A DNA stretch of 64,000 nucleotides, from assembly GCA_947493585.1 (NCBI GenBank), contig CANLRI010000001.1, positions 992,001 to 1,056,000 of the forward strand, given 5' to 3'. A model generated the notes under the pieces. The model did not search any database. It was not told the DNA's origin and worked only from the letters and a program-made list of their open reading frames with translations. Positions within the stretch are counted from its first letter, which is position 1; each line of letters starts with the position of its first letter. Both the position numbers and the translations under genes were made by a program. Of the stretch, positions 16,524 to 24,975 are shown one piece after another. The stretch comes from an uncultured Planococcus sp. GTDB taxonomy: Bacteria; Bacillota; Bacilli; Bacillales_A; Planococcaceae.

Positions 16524-17932
16524 ACAATGAACTTGCGCAGAAATCGATCGGTGAACTTGCGCCGCTCATTCAATCAAAGCAAGTATCGCCAGTCGAATTG
16601 ACGGAGCAGGTGTTGGCGAACATCGATTTATACGATGGCGAGATCAATGCGTATATTGCCGTGCAGAAAGAACAAGCACTCGAAGCTGCGGCTCAGGCTG
16701 AACAGGAAATTCAAAGCGGTAATTACCGCGGGGCGCTTCACGGAATACCGATGGCGCTGAAAGACATCCTCTATTTTGAAGATGAGAAGGCGACAATGGG
16801 GTCAAGCATCCATAGCGAATTCGTGGCGGATTTCGATGCGACGGTCGTCTCGAAACTGAAGATGTCGGGCGTGACATTTACCGGCAAGCTAAATATGCAC
16901 GAATATGCGTGGGGTGCGACGACGACCAATCCGCATTTCGGGCCATGCAAAAACCCTTGGGACCTGACGAAAATCCCTGGCGGCTCCAGCGGTGGCTCGG
17001 GTGCTGCAGTGGCATCGCATATGTCCATCGCTTCGCTCGGTACAGATACAGGCGGTTCGATCCGCATCCCGGCGTCGAGCTGCGGCATTATCGGGCTCAA
17101 GCCAACGCACGGCCGCATTTCAAAATACGGCTGCTTCCCGCTCGCGTGGTCGCTCGATCATATCGGGCCGATGACCAAGACGGTATATGATGCGGCATTG
17201 CTTCTGGAATTATTGAGCGGCTACGACCCGAAAGACCCGACTTCGATCGACCGTCCGGCAAAGAATTACTCGGGGCTATTGGACAGCGATGCGAAAGATT
17301 TAGTCATTGGCATCGAGGAGGACTATTTCTTTAAAAACGTCGACAGCCGTGTGGACGAACAAGTGCGCCACGTTTTGAAGCAGTTGGAGGATGCGGGAGC
17401 CATCATCAAGCCCGTCAGCATTCCATCGTTGAAGCAGGCGGAATTCGCAGAGCTCGTGACGATCACGACAGAAGCAAGTGCTGTGCATCATGCGAATTTA
17501 TTGAAATCACCGGAGAAATTCGGCGAAGATGTGCGCTTTTTGCTCGAAGTCGGCGAATTGATGAGCGGCGTCGATTATGTGCAGTCTCAGCAGATCCGGC
17601 GCAAACTCGATCTGGAATTCGCAGCGGCGTTTGACAGTGTCGATGTGTTGATCAGCCCGACTTTGCCTTTCCTGTCGCCGCCGATCGGTTCGCAGACGGT
17701 AGATGTCAATGGCCAGGAATTGAGCTTCCTGGATGAAGTGATCCGCTTTACCGGGCCGGGAAATTTGACCGGATTACCGGCACTCAGCATTCCAGTGGGA
17801 GTGAAAGAAGGTTTGCCGGTAGGATTGCAAATCATGGGGCCTGCATTCGAAGAAGAGAAAGTGCTAAAGGCAGCCGCGCTCATCGAAAAGATGGAATTGA
17901 TGAAAGGCCATGCGCCGACCTTAGGGAAATAG
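16520..17932 (+). CDS. amidase signature family hydrolase
   Basis: A 470-residue amidase of the GatA/AtzE type with the Ser-cisSer-Lys triad. K81 lies in MALKDIL, the cis-serine S156 in GGSSGGSG and the nucleophile S180 in TDTGGSIRIPAS. The spacings of 75 and 24 residues equal those of the family prototypes. It hydrolyses an amide, but its substrate is unknown. The small coupled upstream protein suggests a two-subunit AtzG/AtzE-like enzyme, and no gatB lies nearby, so a transamidosome role is unlikely. Confidence 0.88.
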   Translation: MNNELAQKSIGELAPLIQSKQVSPVELTEQVLANIDLYDGEINAYIAVQKEQALEAAAQAEQEIQSGNYRGALHGIPMALKDILYFEDEKATMGSSIHSEFVADFDATVVSKLKMSGVTFTGKLNMHEYAWGATTTNPHFGPCKNPWDLTKIPGGSSGGSGAAVASHMSIASLGTDTGGSIRIPASSCGIIGLKPTHGRISKYGCFPLAWSLDHIGPMTKTVYDAALLLELLSGYDPKDPTSIDRPAKNYSGLLDSDAKDLVIGIEEDYFFKNVDSRVDEQVRHVLKQLEDAGAIIKPVSIPSLKQAEFAELVTITTEASAVHHANLLKSPEKFGEDVRFLLEVGELMSGVDYVQSQQIRRKLDLEFAAAFDSVDVLISPTLPFLSPPIGSQTVDVNGQELSFLDEVIRFTGPGNLTGLPALSIPVGVKEGLPVGLQIMGPAFEEEKVLKAAALIEKMELMKGHAPTLGK

Positions 17933-17944
17933 CATGTTTCATAA

Positions 17945-17993
17945 ACAGCTCCCGAAAAGCCTTATTTCTGCAGGCTTTTGGGAGCTGTTTTTC
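17945..17993 (+). terminator. Rho-independent terminator of the amidase gene
   Basis: CAGCTCCC.AAAAGCC pairs with GGCTTTT.GGGAGCTG around a 10-base loop, followed by TTTTT. Confidence 0.85.
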
Positions 17994-18004
17994 ACTTGAA
18001 AAAT

Positions 18005-18037
18005 TTTAACCGTTTTTTAACATTTAGCAGGTAGAAT
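18005..18037 (+). promoter_or_regulatory. direct-repeat promoter, site 1 of the EPS locus
   Basis: TTTAAC (18005-18010), 5 bases, TTTAAC (18016-18021), 10 bases, then the -10-like TAGAAT (18032-18037). The same spacing occurs at 24835 and 28770. No good -35 TTGACA is present. The 11-bp-period hexamers resemble the direct-repeat boxes of OmpR/PhoP-type regulators. Confidence 0.75.
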
Positions 18038-18076
18038 CGTCGTACGACATTCAATGAGCAAAGGGGCGGCCCAATC

Positions 18077-19600
18077 ATGGCATTTTGGAAAAAAACGAGG
18101 GAGAAGGAATTGCTTCCACGCAATAAAGAGGATATTGTCCGCGAAATGTGGAGTCCGAAAAAGACTGCAGACCAGCTATTCAATGTGAAATCATACGGCG
18201 CAATCGGCGACGGCAAAGCAGACGATCGGAAAGCACTGCAAAAAGCGATCGATGCTGCATATGGCACGAACAAAGGCGGAAATTTGTTTTTCCCGCCGGG
18301 CTTGTATCGTATCAGCGGACCTATCGAAGTACCCGAATGGGGTATGGGAGCAGCCGTTTCATGGATCGGCCATAGTTCGGAAACGACGCGCATCGCACCG
18401 TCTGAGCCGATGGATTATTTGGTGCGCATGCGCGGTGGCAGCGGTTCGGTCAAAGGCATCCAGTTTATGGGGACCGATCCCGAAAACGGCTATACGCAAC
18501 TCGTTAAAATGTGTATGGTGGCAAGTGAAATCCGCGATAAATTATTTTCAGGCGCAGCGTTCACGTGGGGCTCGGTTCACGGATTGCAGATTCTTGAAGA
18601 AGGCAATAATAATCTCTGTGTATTCGACCGGCTGTGCCAGTTTTCACAAAACGGCTCGGTCATCGAAGGCAGCGGTGCTTCTGGGCGAGGCACGAATATT
18701 TCATTCATGAGGCTTGACCCAGCCGCGCGCGACGTCCACGTTGGCGCATATTTCAAGGTGGGCTCAGGTGAAGGATCTGTCTATCACATCGATGAAGTCG
18801 GCCCCCGCAGCATCACCGTGTCCCCGCCTTTAAAAGAGACCATTTCGCCGGGAACGCCGTACAAAATCCATCTTGGCTGCGGATTGCAGACAGACCGCGG
18901 CAGCGATAATAATGTCTACGGGATTTACGATTGCCACTTTGTCGGCAACGCAGCGACGGGCTTGATGGTGCGCGGTCTTTATGGCCACCATATCCAAGGC
19001 GGCAATTTTGATTCGAACGGCATTGCGGGCATCCATATCGGCAGCGGAGCGATCAATACGACACCTGCGTATTCCGGCAGTATCAACCATAGCTATTTCG
19101 AAAACAATGGCTACGCGAATGTCTTGCTCGATTATGCGGCTGGGCTCAGCATCATCGAGCCGCTCCTCGCAAAACCGCGCGATGGCATGGGGGACGGGCT
19201 TGCGTCGATCACTTCTTTATACAACGAAGAATATCAATACGATACGACGAGCATTTTATACAATGGTCGCCTTCATCAATACGTGCCTGAAGGTGGCCGC
19301 TCGCCGATCGATATGAAAGATGAGCCGCGCATGACAGTCAATAAGAAAAATGGGGCGTCTGAAGCGGAAACCGTTAAACTGCCGCCAGCCCCGACCCATA
19401 AATTCAATGACGAAGTAGAGATCTTCGTTGAACATAGCGGCGGACAGGAAGTGCGGCTCGTCTGCGATAACGCCAAGGTCAATAACCGTCCCGGCAGCGA
19501 AGGGGTGCTCGCGCCAGCAGGAATAGGTTACAAAATTACCGCCTATTACAATAGAAGTGATAAGAGTTGGATGGTTTCACATACGACGCCTTTAAGTTGA
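18077..19600 (+). CDS. right-handed beta-helix (pectate-lyase-superfamily) protein
   Basis: A 507-residue parallel beta-helix protein. FNVKSYGAIGDGKADDRKAL near residue 35 is the opening of the Pectate_lyase_3/GH28-related fold, and repeated short strands with G-N-N turns follow to about residue 380. The C-terminal 100 residues form a separate domain. No signal peptide or membrane anchor is visible, so it is either cytoplasmic or exported another way. It lies alone at the left end of the polysaccharide locus with promoter site 1, so a role in modifying or cleaving that polymer is likely. Substrate is unknown. The start follows AAAGGGGCGG. Confidence 0.75.
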   Translation: MAFWKKTREKELLPRNKEDIVREMWSPKKTADQLFNVKSYGAIGDGKADDRKALQKAIDAAYGTNKGGNLFFPPGLYRISGPIEVPEWGMGAAVSWIGHSSETTRIAPSEPMDYLVRMRGGSGSVKGIQFMGTDPENGYTQLVKMCMVASEIRDKLFSGAAFTWGSVHGLQILEEGNNNLCVFDRLCQFSQNGSVIEGSGASGRGTNISFMRLDPAARDVHVGAYFKVGSGEGSVYHIDEVGPRSITVSPPLKETISPGTPYKIHLGCGLQTDRGSDNNVYGIYDCHFVGNAATGLMVRGLYGHHIQGGNFDSNGIAGIHIGSGAINTTPAYSGSINHSYFENNGYANVLLDYAAGLSIIEPLLAKPRDGMGDGLASITSLYNEEYQYDTTSILYNGRLHQYVPEGGRSPIDMKDEPRMTVNKKNGASEAETVKLPPAPTHKFNDEVEIFVEHSGGQEVRLVCDNAKVNNRPGSEGVLAPAGIGYKITAYYNRSDKSWMVSHTTPLS

Positions 19601-19634
19601 AAAAGGAGTTTATACCTGAATTTTCAGATTTTTA

Positions 19635-19663
19635 TTGACGTTTCTACTTTTAATTGGTATTTT
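19635..19663 (+). promoter_or_regulatory. candidate sigma-A promoter of the first ATP-grasp gene
   Basis: TTGACG (19635-19640), 17 bases, TATTTT (19658-19663), about 90 bases before the start codon. The TTTAAC repeats of the other units are absent. Confidence 0.45.
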
Positions 19664-19749
19664 TGTATTACGCTTATCGAGTTATTTAGTTATTTTGTAT
19701 TAGCACTTATACTATATGTACATGATATTTGCGAAGTGGAGGGTTTTAG

Positions 19750-21018
19750 ATGGATAAAAAGAAAATTTTAATCCTTGGCGGCACATTCCATATGGTCAAT
19801 GTGGTGGAGACAGCCAAACGCATGGGCTACTACACAATCGTCACCGACAATATGGTCGGTTCGCCAGCGAAGAAAATTGCCGACCAATCGTATGACATCA
19901 GTACTGCAGATATCCGGAAGCTTGCTGAAATCGGCAGGAGAGAGCGAATCGATGGCGTGTTCACTGCTTTTGACGATATTAATACGTGGCATGCAGTCGC
20001 ATTGTGCAAAACGCTCCATTTGCCGTTTTATGCCACCCCCGCACAGCTCGAGATCACTTCGCATAAAGACCGTTTCAAGGATTATTGTCGGTCATTCGGC
20101 GTGCCGGTCATTGAAGAATACGAATGTGACCCAATCCAGGACCCTGAGCTCCCTGTGGTAGAATTTCCAGTCATCGTCAAGCCGGTTGATAGCTACGCAA
20201 GCAAAGGAATCACGGTGTGCTATGAGGAAGAGGAACTCACAAAGGGGGTCCAAAAGGCAGTCGGGGAATCGAAATCGGGAAAAATTATGCTCGAGCGCTT
20301 TGTTGATTCAGACATCGGCGTCCAGGCATTCTATACTGCACGGGATGGCCATCTCGTCCTGACTGCCGTTACCGACCGCTTCACCCATAAGCAATCAAAA
20401 GAACACCCGCCGCTTCCTGTAGCGATGCTGTTTCCTTCGCAACATCAGCCGCAATATATAAAGGAAGTCGATCCCGCTGTGCGAAATATGATCTGCAATA
20501 TGGGCATTAGAAATGGCTTGGTGTTTATTCAAACGATGTACAGCGGCGGCAAAATCTATGTATACGAGATGGGCTTCCGTTTTAGCGGAGAGCAGCATTA
20601 TCATATTATCCATAAGCAGACAGGCGTCCATTTACTGGAAATGATGCTCGATTTCTCGGTTGGCGAAAATACGGACAGTCACCCAATCGAGCAATTCGAT
20701 CACGCACCGATGCCGTATCCTTCTGCCAATTTGCCTATTCTGCTCGGTCCAGGCACAATTACGGAAATTCGCGGCTTGGAAGCAGTGAAAGCAATGCCGG
20801 AAGTGGTTTCCTGCGTCATCAACCGTTCCGAAGGCGAAGTGATCGAGCGGACGGGTTCTTATTCGCAAATGTTTGGCCGGTTCAATGTGGTCGCAAAATC
20901 TCAGCAGGCGCTTCTGGAAACCATCGAACGGATCTACAGGACACTGGAAATACGCTCTGAAGGTGGCAGTGATATGATCATGGCCCGTTTCCAGCCAGCA
21001 AAAATAAATGCATCTTGA
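19750..21018 (+). CDS. ATP-grasp ligase, paralogue 1
   Basis: A 422-residue ATP-grasp enzyme, the fold that joins a carboxylate to an amine or thiol through an acyl phosphate. The N-terminal pre-ATP-grasp domain reads KILILGGTFHMVNVVETAKRMG, a Rossmann-like strand and loop. The ATP-grasp core begins near residue 110 (HKDRFKDYCRSFGVPV) with VIVKPVDSYASKGI, where a lysine contacts ATP. MGFRFSGEQHY carries later nucleotide and metal residues. It is clearly paralogous to the gene at 22348 (about half of the residues look identical). Neighbouring FemAB-like transferases suggest it activates an amino acid or peptide for attachment to a glycan. The start follows GTGGAGG. Confidence 0.82.
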   Translation: MDKKKILILGGTFHMVNVVETAKRMGYYTIVTDNMVGSPAKKIADQSYDISTADIRKLAEIGRRERIDGVFTAFDDINTWHAVALCKTLHLPFYATPAQLEITSHKDRFKDYCRSFGVPVIEEYECDPIQDPELPVVEFPVIVKPVDSYASKGITVCYEEEELTKGVQKAVGESKSGKIMLERFVDSDIGVQAFYTARDGHLVLTAVTDRFTHKQSKEHPPLPVAMLFPSQHQPQYIKEVDPAVRNMICNMGIRNGLVFIQTMYSGGKIYVYEMGFRFSGEQHYHIIHKQTGVHLLEMMLDFSVGENTDSHPIEQFDHAPMPYPSANLPILLGPGTITEIRGLEAVKAMPEVVSCVINRSEGEVIERTGSYSQMFGRFNVVAKSQQALLETIERIYRTLEIRSEGGSDMIMARFQPAKINAS

Positions 21019-21077
21019 TGATAAAGATCAGACAGTGGGGACCATTTTCCGCTGTTTCTTTATGCTTTAAACAACAC

Positions 21078-21117
21078 AAAAGCGCCAGACCCCAATTTCG
21101 GGTCCAGCGCTTTTTTT
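21078..21117. terminator. bidirectional terminator
   Basis: AAAAGCGC..GACCC pairs with GGGTC..GCGCTTTTTTT between the convergent ATP-grasp 1 and FemAB-like 1 genes. Confidence 0.85.
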
Positions 21118-22105
21118 ATCCCCGGTATAAAGGGAAATGACCAGTGTTTTCGATGCCGTATTGGAGTCTTTTCAGCTCGGTCAGCCTACCGTACATATCG
21201 CTGTTGCGGATGCGTTTGCCTGTCAAGATTTCAAGCGGTTGTGTTTTGGTGAAACGCCGTTTAAAGCGGTAAAGGGCATCTGTCGAGGCGCCGCCCAAAT
21301 GAAATTGGGAAAATCCATGCTCTTTGCCATAGCGGCATGCTTCCGCCATGATCAGTGAATTTCCGGCACAGCTGAAATAAACGGGATCGTTTGCGACCAA
21401 ATGATAATGCATATAATCGCCATGATGAACGAGCAGCGCCGAAGAGACAGTTTTGCCATCGTATTTTGCATTGAGCAGAAATTGCTTGCCTTCTAGATGC
21501 GTGAAAGATTCTTTTAACATTTCAGGTTCGAATAGATAATGTTCTGGGAATTCATTGCGTTCAGCAGTGAGGCTGTACAACCGGCAAAAATCATCCAATG
21601 TGTCTCCGGTGAAATCATATTCCACTGTCACGCCGTTTTTCAACGCGCGCCGCACTTGCTGGCGGGCAGCCGATGAGAATTCATGGAGAAACGGATCGTC
21701 GACCGTCAAATCGATATACATGACGATGCCGCGCATATCCAGGCCATAATGCGGGGAAAAGTCTTGCGCATTGTCGATCCAGGAACTGAAGCGGATGTAT
21801 TCAGAAACGATGCGATGCTGTTCGCAGTAACTCTGGAATGCCGTATCAAACTCATCCACTAAAGCGCTGCGCTCTTCTTGCCGTGCAGTCATAATGACTG
21901 GCCCGCTTTGGCCGAAAGCAGTAATTGTATCGAACCAACCTTCCAATAGCGGCACTGGGCGCCGAATGAACGGGTAGATAATATGGCCCCGCTCACTTTT
22001 CCATTCGAACTGGTGAAACTCACCGCCTTCATGTTCGGCATATGCTTTGTTCCATTCAGGCGTAAAGAAAATGTCCGGGACCGCTTGTTTTGTAGGTACT
22101 ACCAT
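21116..22105 (-). CDS. FemAB/GNAT-like aminoacyltransferase, copy 1
   Basis: A 329-residue protein of the FemAB-like group, built from GNAT folds. Family members transfer amino acids from tRNA (or other activated donors) to peptidoglycan precursors or glycans. Visible features are FFTPEWNKAY at the N-terminus, ARQQVRRALKNGV, LLVHHGDYMHYHLVA and the end FHLGGASTDALYRFKRRF. The longest frame starts at 22150, but its first codons contain AAGGAGG, which serves ATG 22105. It differs from the three tandem copies at 24976-28091 and is transcribed toward the ATP-grasp 1 gene. Donor and acceptor are unknown. Confidence 0.75.
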   Translation of the reverse strand: MVVPTKQAVPDIFFTPEWNKAYAEHEGGEFHQFEWKSERGHIIYPFIRRPVPLLEGWFDTITAFGQSGPVIMTARQEERSALVDEFDTAFQSYCEQHRIVSEYIRFSSWIDNAQDFSPHYGLDMRGIVMYIDLTVDDPFLHEFSSAARQQVRRALKNGVTVEYDFTGDTLDDFCRLYSLTAERNEFPEHYLFEPEMLKESFTHLEGKQFLLNAKYDGKTVSSALLVHHGDYMHYHLVANDPVYFSCAGNSLIMAEACRYGKEHGFSQFHLGGASTDALYRFKRRFTKTQPLEILTGKRIRNSDMYGRLTELKRLQYGIENTGHFPLYRG

Positions 22106-22148
22106 GGCACTTTTCCTCCTTAAAATATATGGGGTTATTTCTGTTTTC

Positions 22149-22180
22149 ACACTATGCTCTTCGGGTTAAAAAGAGGTAAA
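22149..22180 (-). promoter_or_regulatory. degenerate direct-repeat promoter, possible site 4
   Basis: On the minus strand TTTACC (22175-22180), 4 bases, TTTAAC (22165-22170), 10 bases, TAGTGT (22149-22154). The 10-base gap to the -10-like hexamer matches sites 1-3, but the repeat period is 10 instead of 11 and the first hexamer is off by one base. Confidence 0.4.
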
Positions 22181-22223
22181 GCATATTAAATAGGAAGAAA
22201 AATTATTTTTGCTGATTATTAGA

Positions 22224-22253
22224 TTGACAAATCAATACCCCGGTTGGTAAATT
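22224..22253 (+). promoter_or_regulatory. candidate sigma-A promoter of ATP-grasp 2
   Basis: TTGACA (22224-22229), 18 bases, TAAATT (22248-22253), about 95 bases before the start at 22348. Confidence 0.55.
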
Positions 22254-22347
22254 TGTTCTACAATCAAACAGGATATCCAGTTATTTTTAGTGAATCAATA
22301 TTTTTTCTAGTCAATAGTACCCGAATAGAAAAAGGGGGGTGTTTCCC

Positions 22348-23601
22348 GTGGAAAAACAAAAAAAGCTGCTTATCCTTGGTGGCATTACGCATATGATTGA
22401 TGTGGTTGAAACCGCTAAAAACATGGGACTTTATACAATTGTCACCGATAATAACGAAGAGTCACCTGCAAAGAAAAATGCCGACAAAGCTTACCATATC
22501 AGCACCGCAGATATTGACGCCTTGGAAGACATGGCGCGTCACGAGCAGATTGATGGCGTACTGACGGCTTTTGATGACATCAATACGTGGAACGCCCAAT
22601 TGCTGACCGATCGGCTTGAATTGCCATTTTACGCAACGAAAGAACATTTGGAGATAAGTTCCAACAAGGATCAGTTTAAGGAATTTTGCCGGCGCTTCGA
22701 TGTGCCGGTCATCGAGCAATACGAAAAAGACGATGGAGTACCGGTTCGCTATCCAGTCATCGTCAAACCCGTCGACAGCTACGCCAGCAAAGGCATCACT
22801 GTCTGCCAAAACGAAACAGAATTATACGATGCGGTCGAAAAAGCCAGACGTTTTTCGCGTCATGGCCGCGTGCTTGTCGAACGATTTATCGATACGAATC
22901 ACGGCGTTGAAATGTACTACACTTTGCAAAATGGGGAAGTGGTCTTATCCGCTGTCACAGACCGCTTCGTCCATAACCAAGGCCGCCAAAGCCCGCCACT
23001 ACCGGTCGCAACGATTTACCCATCGAGCCATCTCGCTGAATTCATCGCGCTCCATGACGCCAATATCCGGGAAATGCTGAGAGGAATGGGTCTCAAGAAT
23101 GGACTTGTATTGATTCAATCGCTTTATGACAATGGGGAGTTCTTTGTTTACGAGATGGGCTACAGATTGAGTGGGGAACAGCATTACCAGATTGTCAAAC
23201 GCCAGACTGACGTCAATTTGCTGGAGATGATGATTGACTTTGCCGTTGGGGAAGACATCTCAAGATATGATATAAGCAATTTCGATGATGGTTTCATGCG
23301 CTATCCGTCCTGCAATCTATCGGTGCTTTTGGGGCCGGGAACTATCCGTGAAATCAAAGGCTTGGAAGAAATTCTGGAATTTCCATCGGTCATTTCCTGG
23401 GTGCCGACACGCGAAATCGGCGATGAGATTACGGTGACTGGCTCCTATTCGCAGATGCTGGGCCGTTTCAATATCGTGTGCCAGACGACAGAAGAGCTGA
23501 ACGGGACCATCCGTGAGATCAACCGGACACTGGAAGTCGTCTCAGATAACGGGGAAGATATGGTACTCGCCCGCTATCTCGCAGGCGAAAAAGTAAGTTA
23601 A
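22348..23601 (+). CDS. ATP-grasp ligase, paralogue 2
   Basis: A 417-residue paralogue of the ligase at 19750, collinear over its whole length: KLLILGGITHMIDVVETAKNMG, VIVKPVDSYASKGITVC, AVTDRF, MGYRLSGEQHYQI and SVLLGPGTI all have direct counterparts. GTG 22348 follows a G-rich ribosome site and gives MEKQKKLLILGG, matching the paralogue's MDKKKILILGG; GTG 22339 is also in frame. It has its own promoter and terminator. Two closely related ligases may act on two substrates or attach successive residues; this is inference. Confidence 0.82.
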   Translation: MEKQKKLLILGGITHMIDVVETAKNMGLYTIVTDNNEESPAKKNADKAYHISTADIDALEDMARHEQIDGVLTAFDDINTWNAQLLTDRLELPFYATKEHLEISSNKDQFKEFCRRFDVPVIEQYEKDDGVPVRYPVIVKPVDSYASKGITVCQNETELYDAVEKARRFSRHGRVLVERFIDTNHGVEMYYTLQNGEVVLSAVTDRFVHNQGRQSPPLPVATIYPSSHLAEFIALHDANIREMLRGMGLKNGLVLIQSLYDNGEFFVYEMGYRLSGEQHYQIVKRQTDVNLLEMMIDFAVGEDISRYDISNFDDGFMRYPSCNLSVLLGPGTIREIKGLEEILEFPSVISWVPTREIGDEITVTGSYSQMLGRFNIVCQTTEELNGTIREINRTLEVVSDNGEDMVLARYLAGEKVS

Positions 23602-23627
23602 ACCGCAGCAGCTGCTGCGGTTTTTTC
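23600..23627 (+). terminator. Rho-independent terminator of ATP-grasp 2
   Basis: AACCGCAGC pairs with GCTGCGGTT around AGCT, followed by T-rich sequence. Confidence 0.8.
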
Positions 23628-23699
23628 TTTTCTGCCCCATCTCCAAGTGTATTGTGGAAATGAAATTCATTTGTCATTGAAATTTGCATAAACAGTTTT

Positions 23700-23991
23700 G
23701 GACAGTCTTGTAAATTTAAATTAAATAGTCGCGAAGTATTTCTGCAATTATCATGTCCAACTAAGCGTCACCAACCAGTGGATGAACATGATGAACAGAG
23801 ATACTGCTTCATATAAAAAATCAATGAAATCTATCAGCCGAACCGCGCATAAGGGCGAGCCGAAGCAATAAGACAAATGGTCTTCTTGGCTTATTGCAAG
23901 AGGCCAGCCCCAAGCGGGAGGCGACTGCTTGATGATGCTCAAGATCAAAAAACCATTCCACTTCGCTCACCTGTCCAATTTAATCAAACAC
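23700..23991 (-). repeat. repeat family A, copy A4
   Basis: Minus-strand copy, long form. It includes the flank GATAATTGCAGAAAT.CTTCG also found at the right end of A6 (about 28,390-28,440), and a 33-nt hairpin at 23865-23897 with arms GCAATAAG/CTTATTGC and inner arms CAAG/TTTG. The inner G-C pair of A1-A3 is replaced by A-T, again keeping pairing. The 620-base gap 23602-24221 holds this and A5 and no gene. Confidence 0.85.
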
Positions 23992-24163
23992 ATCAATGAA
24001 ATCTAAAAGCCGAACCGCGCATAAGGGCAAGCCGAAGCAATAAGGCAAGTGGTCTTCTTAGCTCATCGCGGGAGGCCAGCCCCAAGCGGGAGGCGACTGC
24101 TTGATGATGCTCAAGATCAAAAAACCATTCCACTTCGCTCACCTGTCCAATTTATTCAAACAC
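23992..24163 (-). repeat. repeat family A, copy A5 (172-bp tandem duplicate of part of A4)
   Basis: A direct repeat, with a 172-base period, of the segment starting ATCAATGAAATCT in A4. It contains its own hairpin at 24037-24069 (GCGATGAG/CTTATTGC with G-U pairs, inner TAAG/CTTG). The shared block AGGCGACTGCTTGATGATGC is almost unchanged, so the duplication looks recent. Confidence 0.85.
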
Positions 24164-24182
24164 ATCGATGCACACATACTTT

Positions 24183-24230
24183 TCCAAATAACAAAGAGGC
24201 TTCCACTTGGAAGCCTCTTTGTTATTTGGA
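24183..24230. terminator. 22-bp perfect hairpin at the end of the hmoB-like gene
   Basis: Arms at 24183-24204 and 24209-24230 are perfect complements around ACTT. The core AGAGGCTTCC/GGAAGCCTCT with internal T-rich sequence acts as a terminator for the minus-strand gene and includes its stop codon. Confidence 0.75.
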
Positions 24231-24704
24231 ATAAGTGGTGACGAATGATGGGCGTGGGAAGATGTTCGGCCGTTTGTCGATGCCTTCCGATGTGCCGCGT
24301 TTTTTATGTGCGTGCGAGTAAGCTTGGGACGACTGCCAAGTGGTAAAGGCGGATTCGTCTTCCCACATCGTGAGGATGACATAGGTGTCGGAATCGAGCG
24401 GCCGCAAAATGCGGATCGCTGCAAAACCTGGTTCTTTCTCGACAAGCCCGGCGCGGTTCTGGAAGCGCGACTCGAACAGTTCACGCCCTTCTTCAGTGAC
24501 CGGGATATTATTGAAAACGGCATACGATCCGTCTTCAAGCTGCCCTTTTTGGTCAAGCACTTCGTATGCTTCGATGTTGTCACCAGCCGGAACTTCTTGT
24601 TCAGAAATAGCTGCCACGTCGCTGCCGCTTGATAAAACAAACCAGCTTTTGTCTTTTAGCGTATCGGTTTCTTGTTCATTGCCGAGCCATTTATAAAGCT
24701 TCAT
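24222..24704 (-). CDS. HmoB-like heme-degrading monooxygenase
   Basis: A 160-residue antibiotic-biosynthesis-monooxygenase-fold protein resembling HmoB (YhgC) of B. subtilis. The N-terminal extension (MKLYKWLGNEQET) is typical of HmoB and absent from short IsdG enzymes. The ABM domain carries FNNIPVTEEGRELFESRF, FAAIRILRP and YVILTMWEDESAFTTWQSS. Family members open heme to release iron. AAAGGGG precedes the start. It is a housekeeping gene lying between repeat copies and the tandem FemAB genes. Confidence 0.82.
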   Translation of the reverse strand: MKLYKWLGNEQETDTLKDKSWFVLSSGSDVAAISEQEVPAGDNIEAYEVLDQKGQLEDGSYAVFNNIPVTEEGRELFESRFQNRAGLVEKEPGFAAIRILRPLDSDTYVILTMWEDESAFTTWQSSQAYSHAHKKRGTSEGIDKRPNIFPRPSFVTTYSK

Positions 24705-24834
24705 CGGTATGCCCCTTTTCTTTGAAAGTTCTATATTTCTTATATTAAGTAAATTATTTCATTTTCGCAAAGAATGTTGTCTCCTTTTCGGGCAGTTATG
24801 TCTATATATAAGTCATTAAAAATTTTTAGGCTTG

Positions 24835-24867
24835 TTTAACCTGTCTTTAACCTGGGACTTTTAGGAT
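24835..24867 (+). promoter_or_regulatory. direct-repeat promoter, site 2 of the EPS locus
   Basis: TTTAAC (24835-24840), 5 bases, TTTAAC (24846-24851), 10 bases, TAGGAT (24862-24867). It lies about 110 bases before the first tandem FemAB-like gene. Spacing is identical to sites 1 and 3. Confidence 0.8.
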
Positions 24868-24975
24868 AGGTGCTAATAAAGGGTTTCATTTGGAAAGGAG
24901 TGCATGCGATAGCAGGAGCTCCACCAGGCAATGGGGGGGAAGTATTCGCAACTTACAACGAGAAAGAAGGAAAAG

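Noticed and set aside
23700..24163. Tandem, hairpin-containing repeats considered as a CRISPR array
   Set aside because: Only two 172-bp units, no short spacers of constant length, and related copies are dispersed at other loci; no cas genes.
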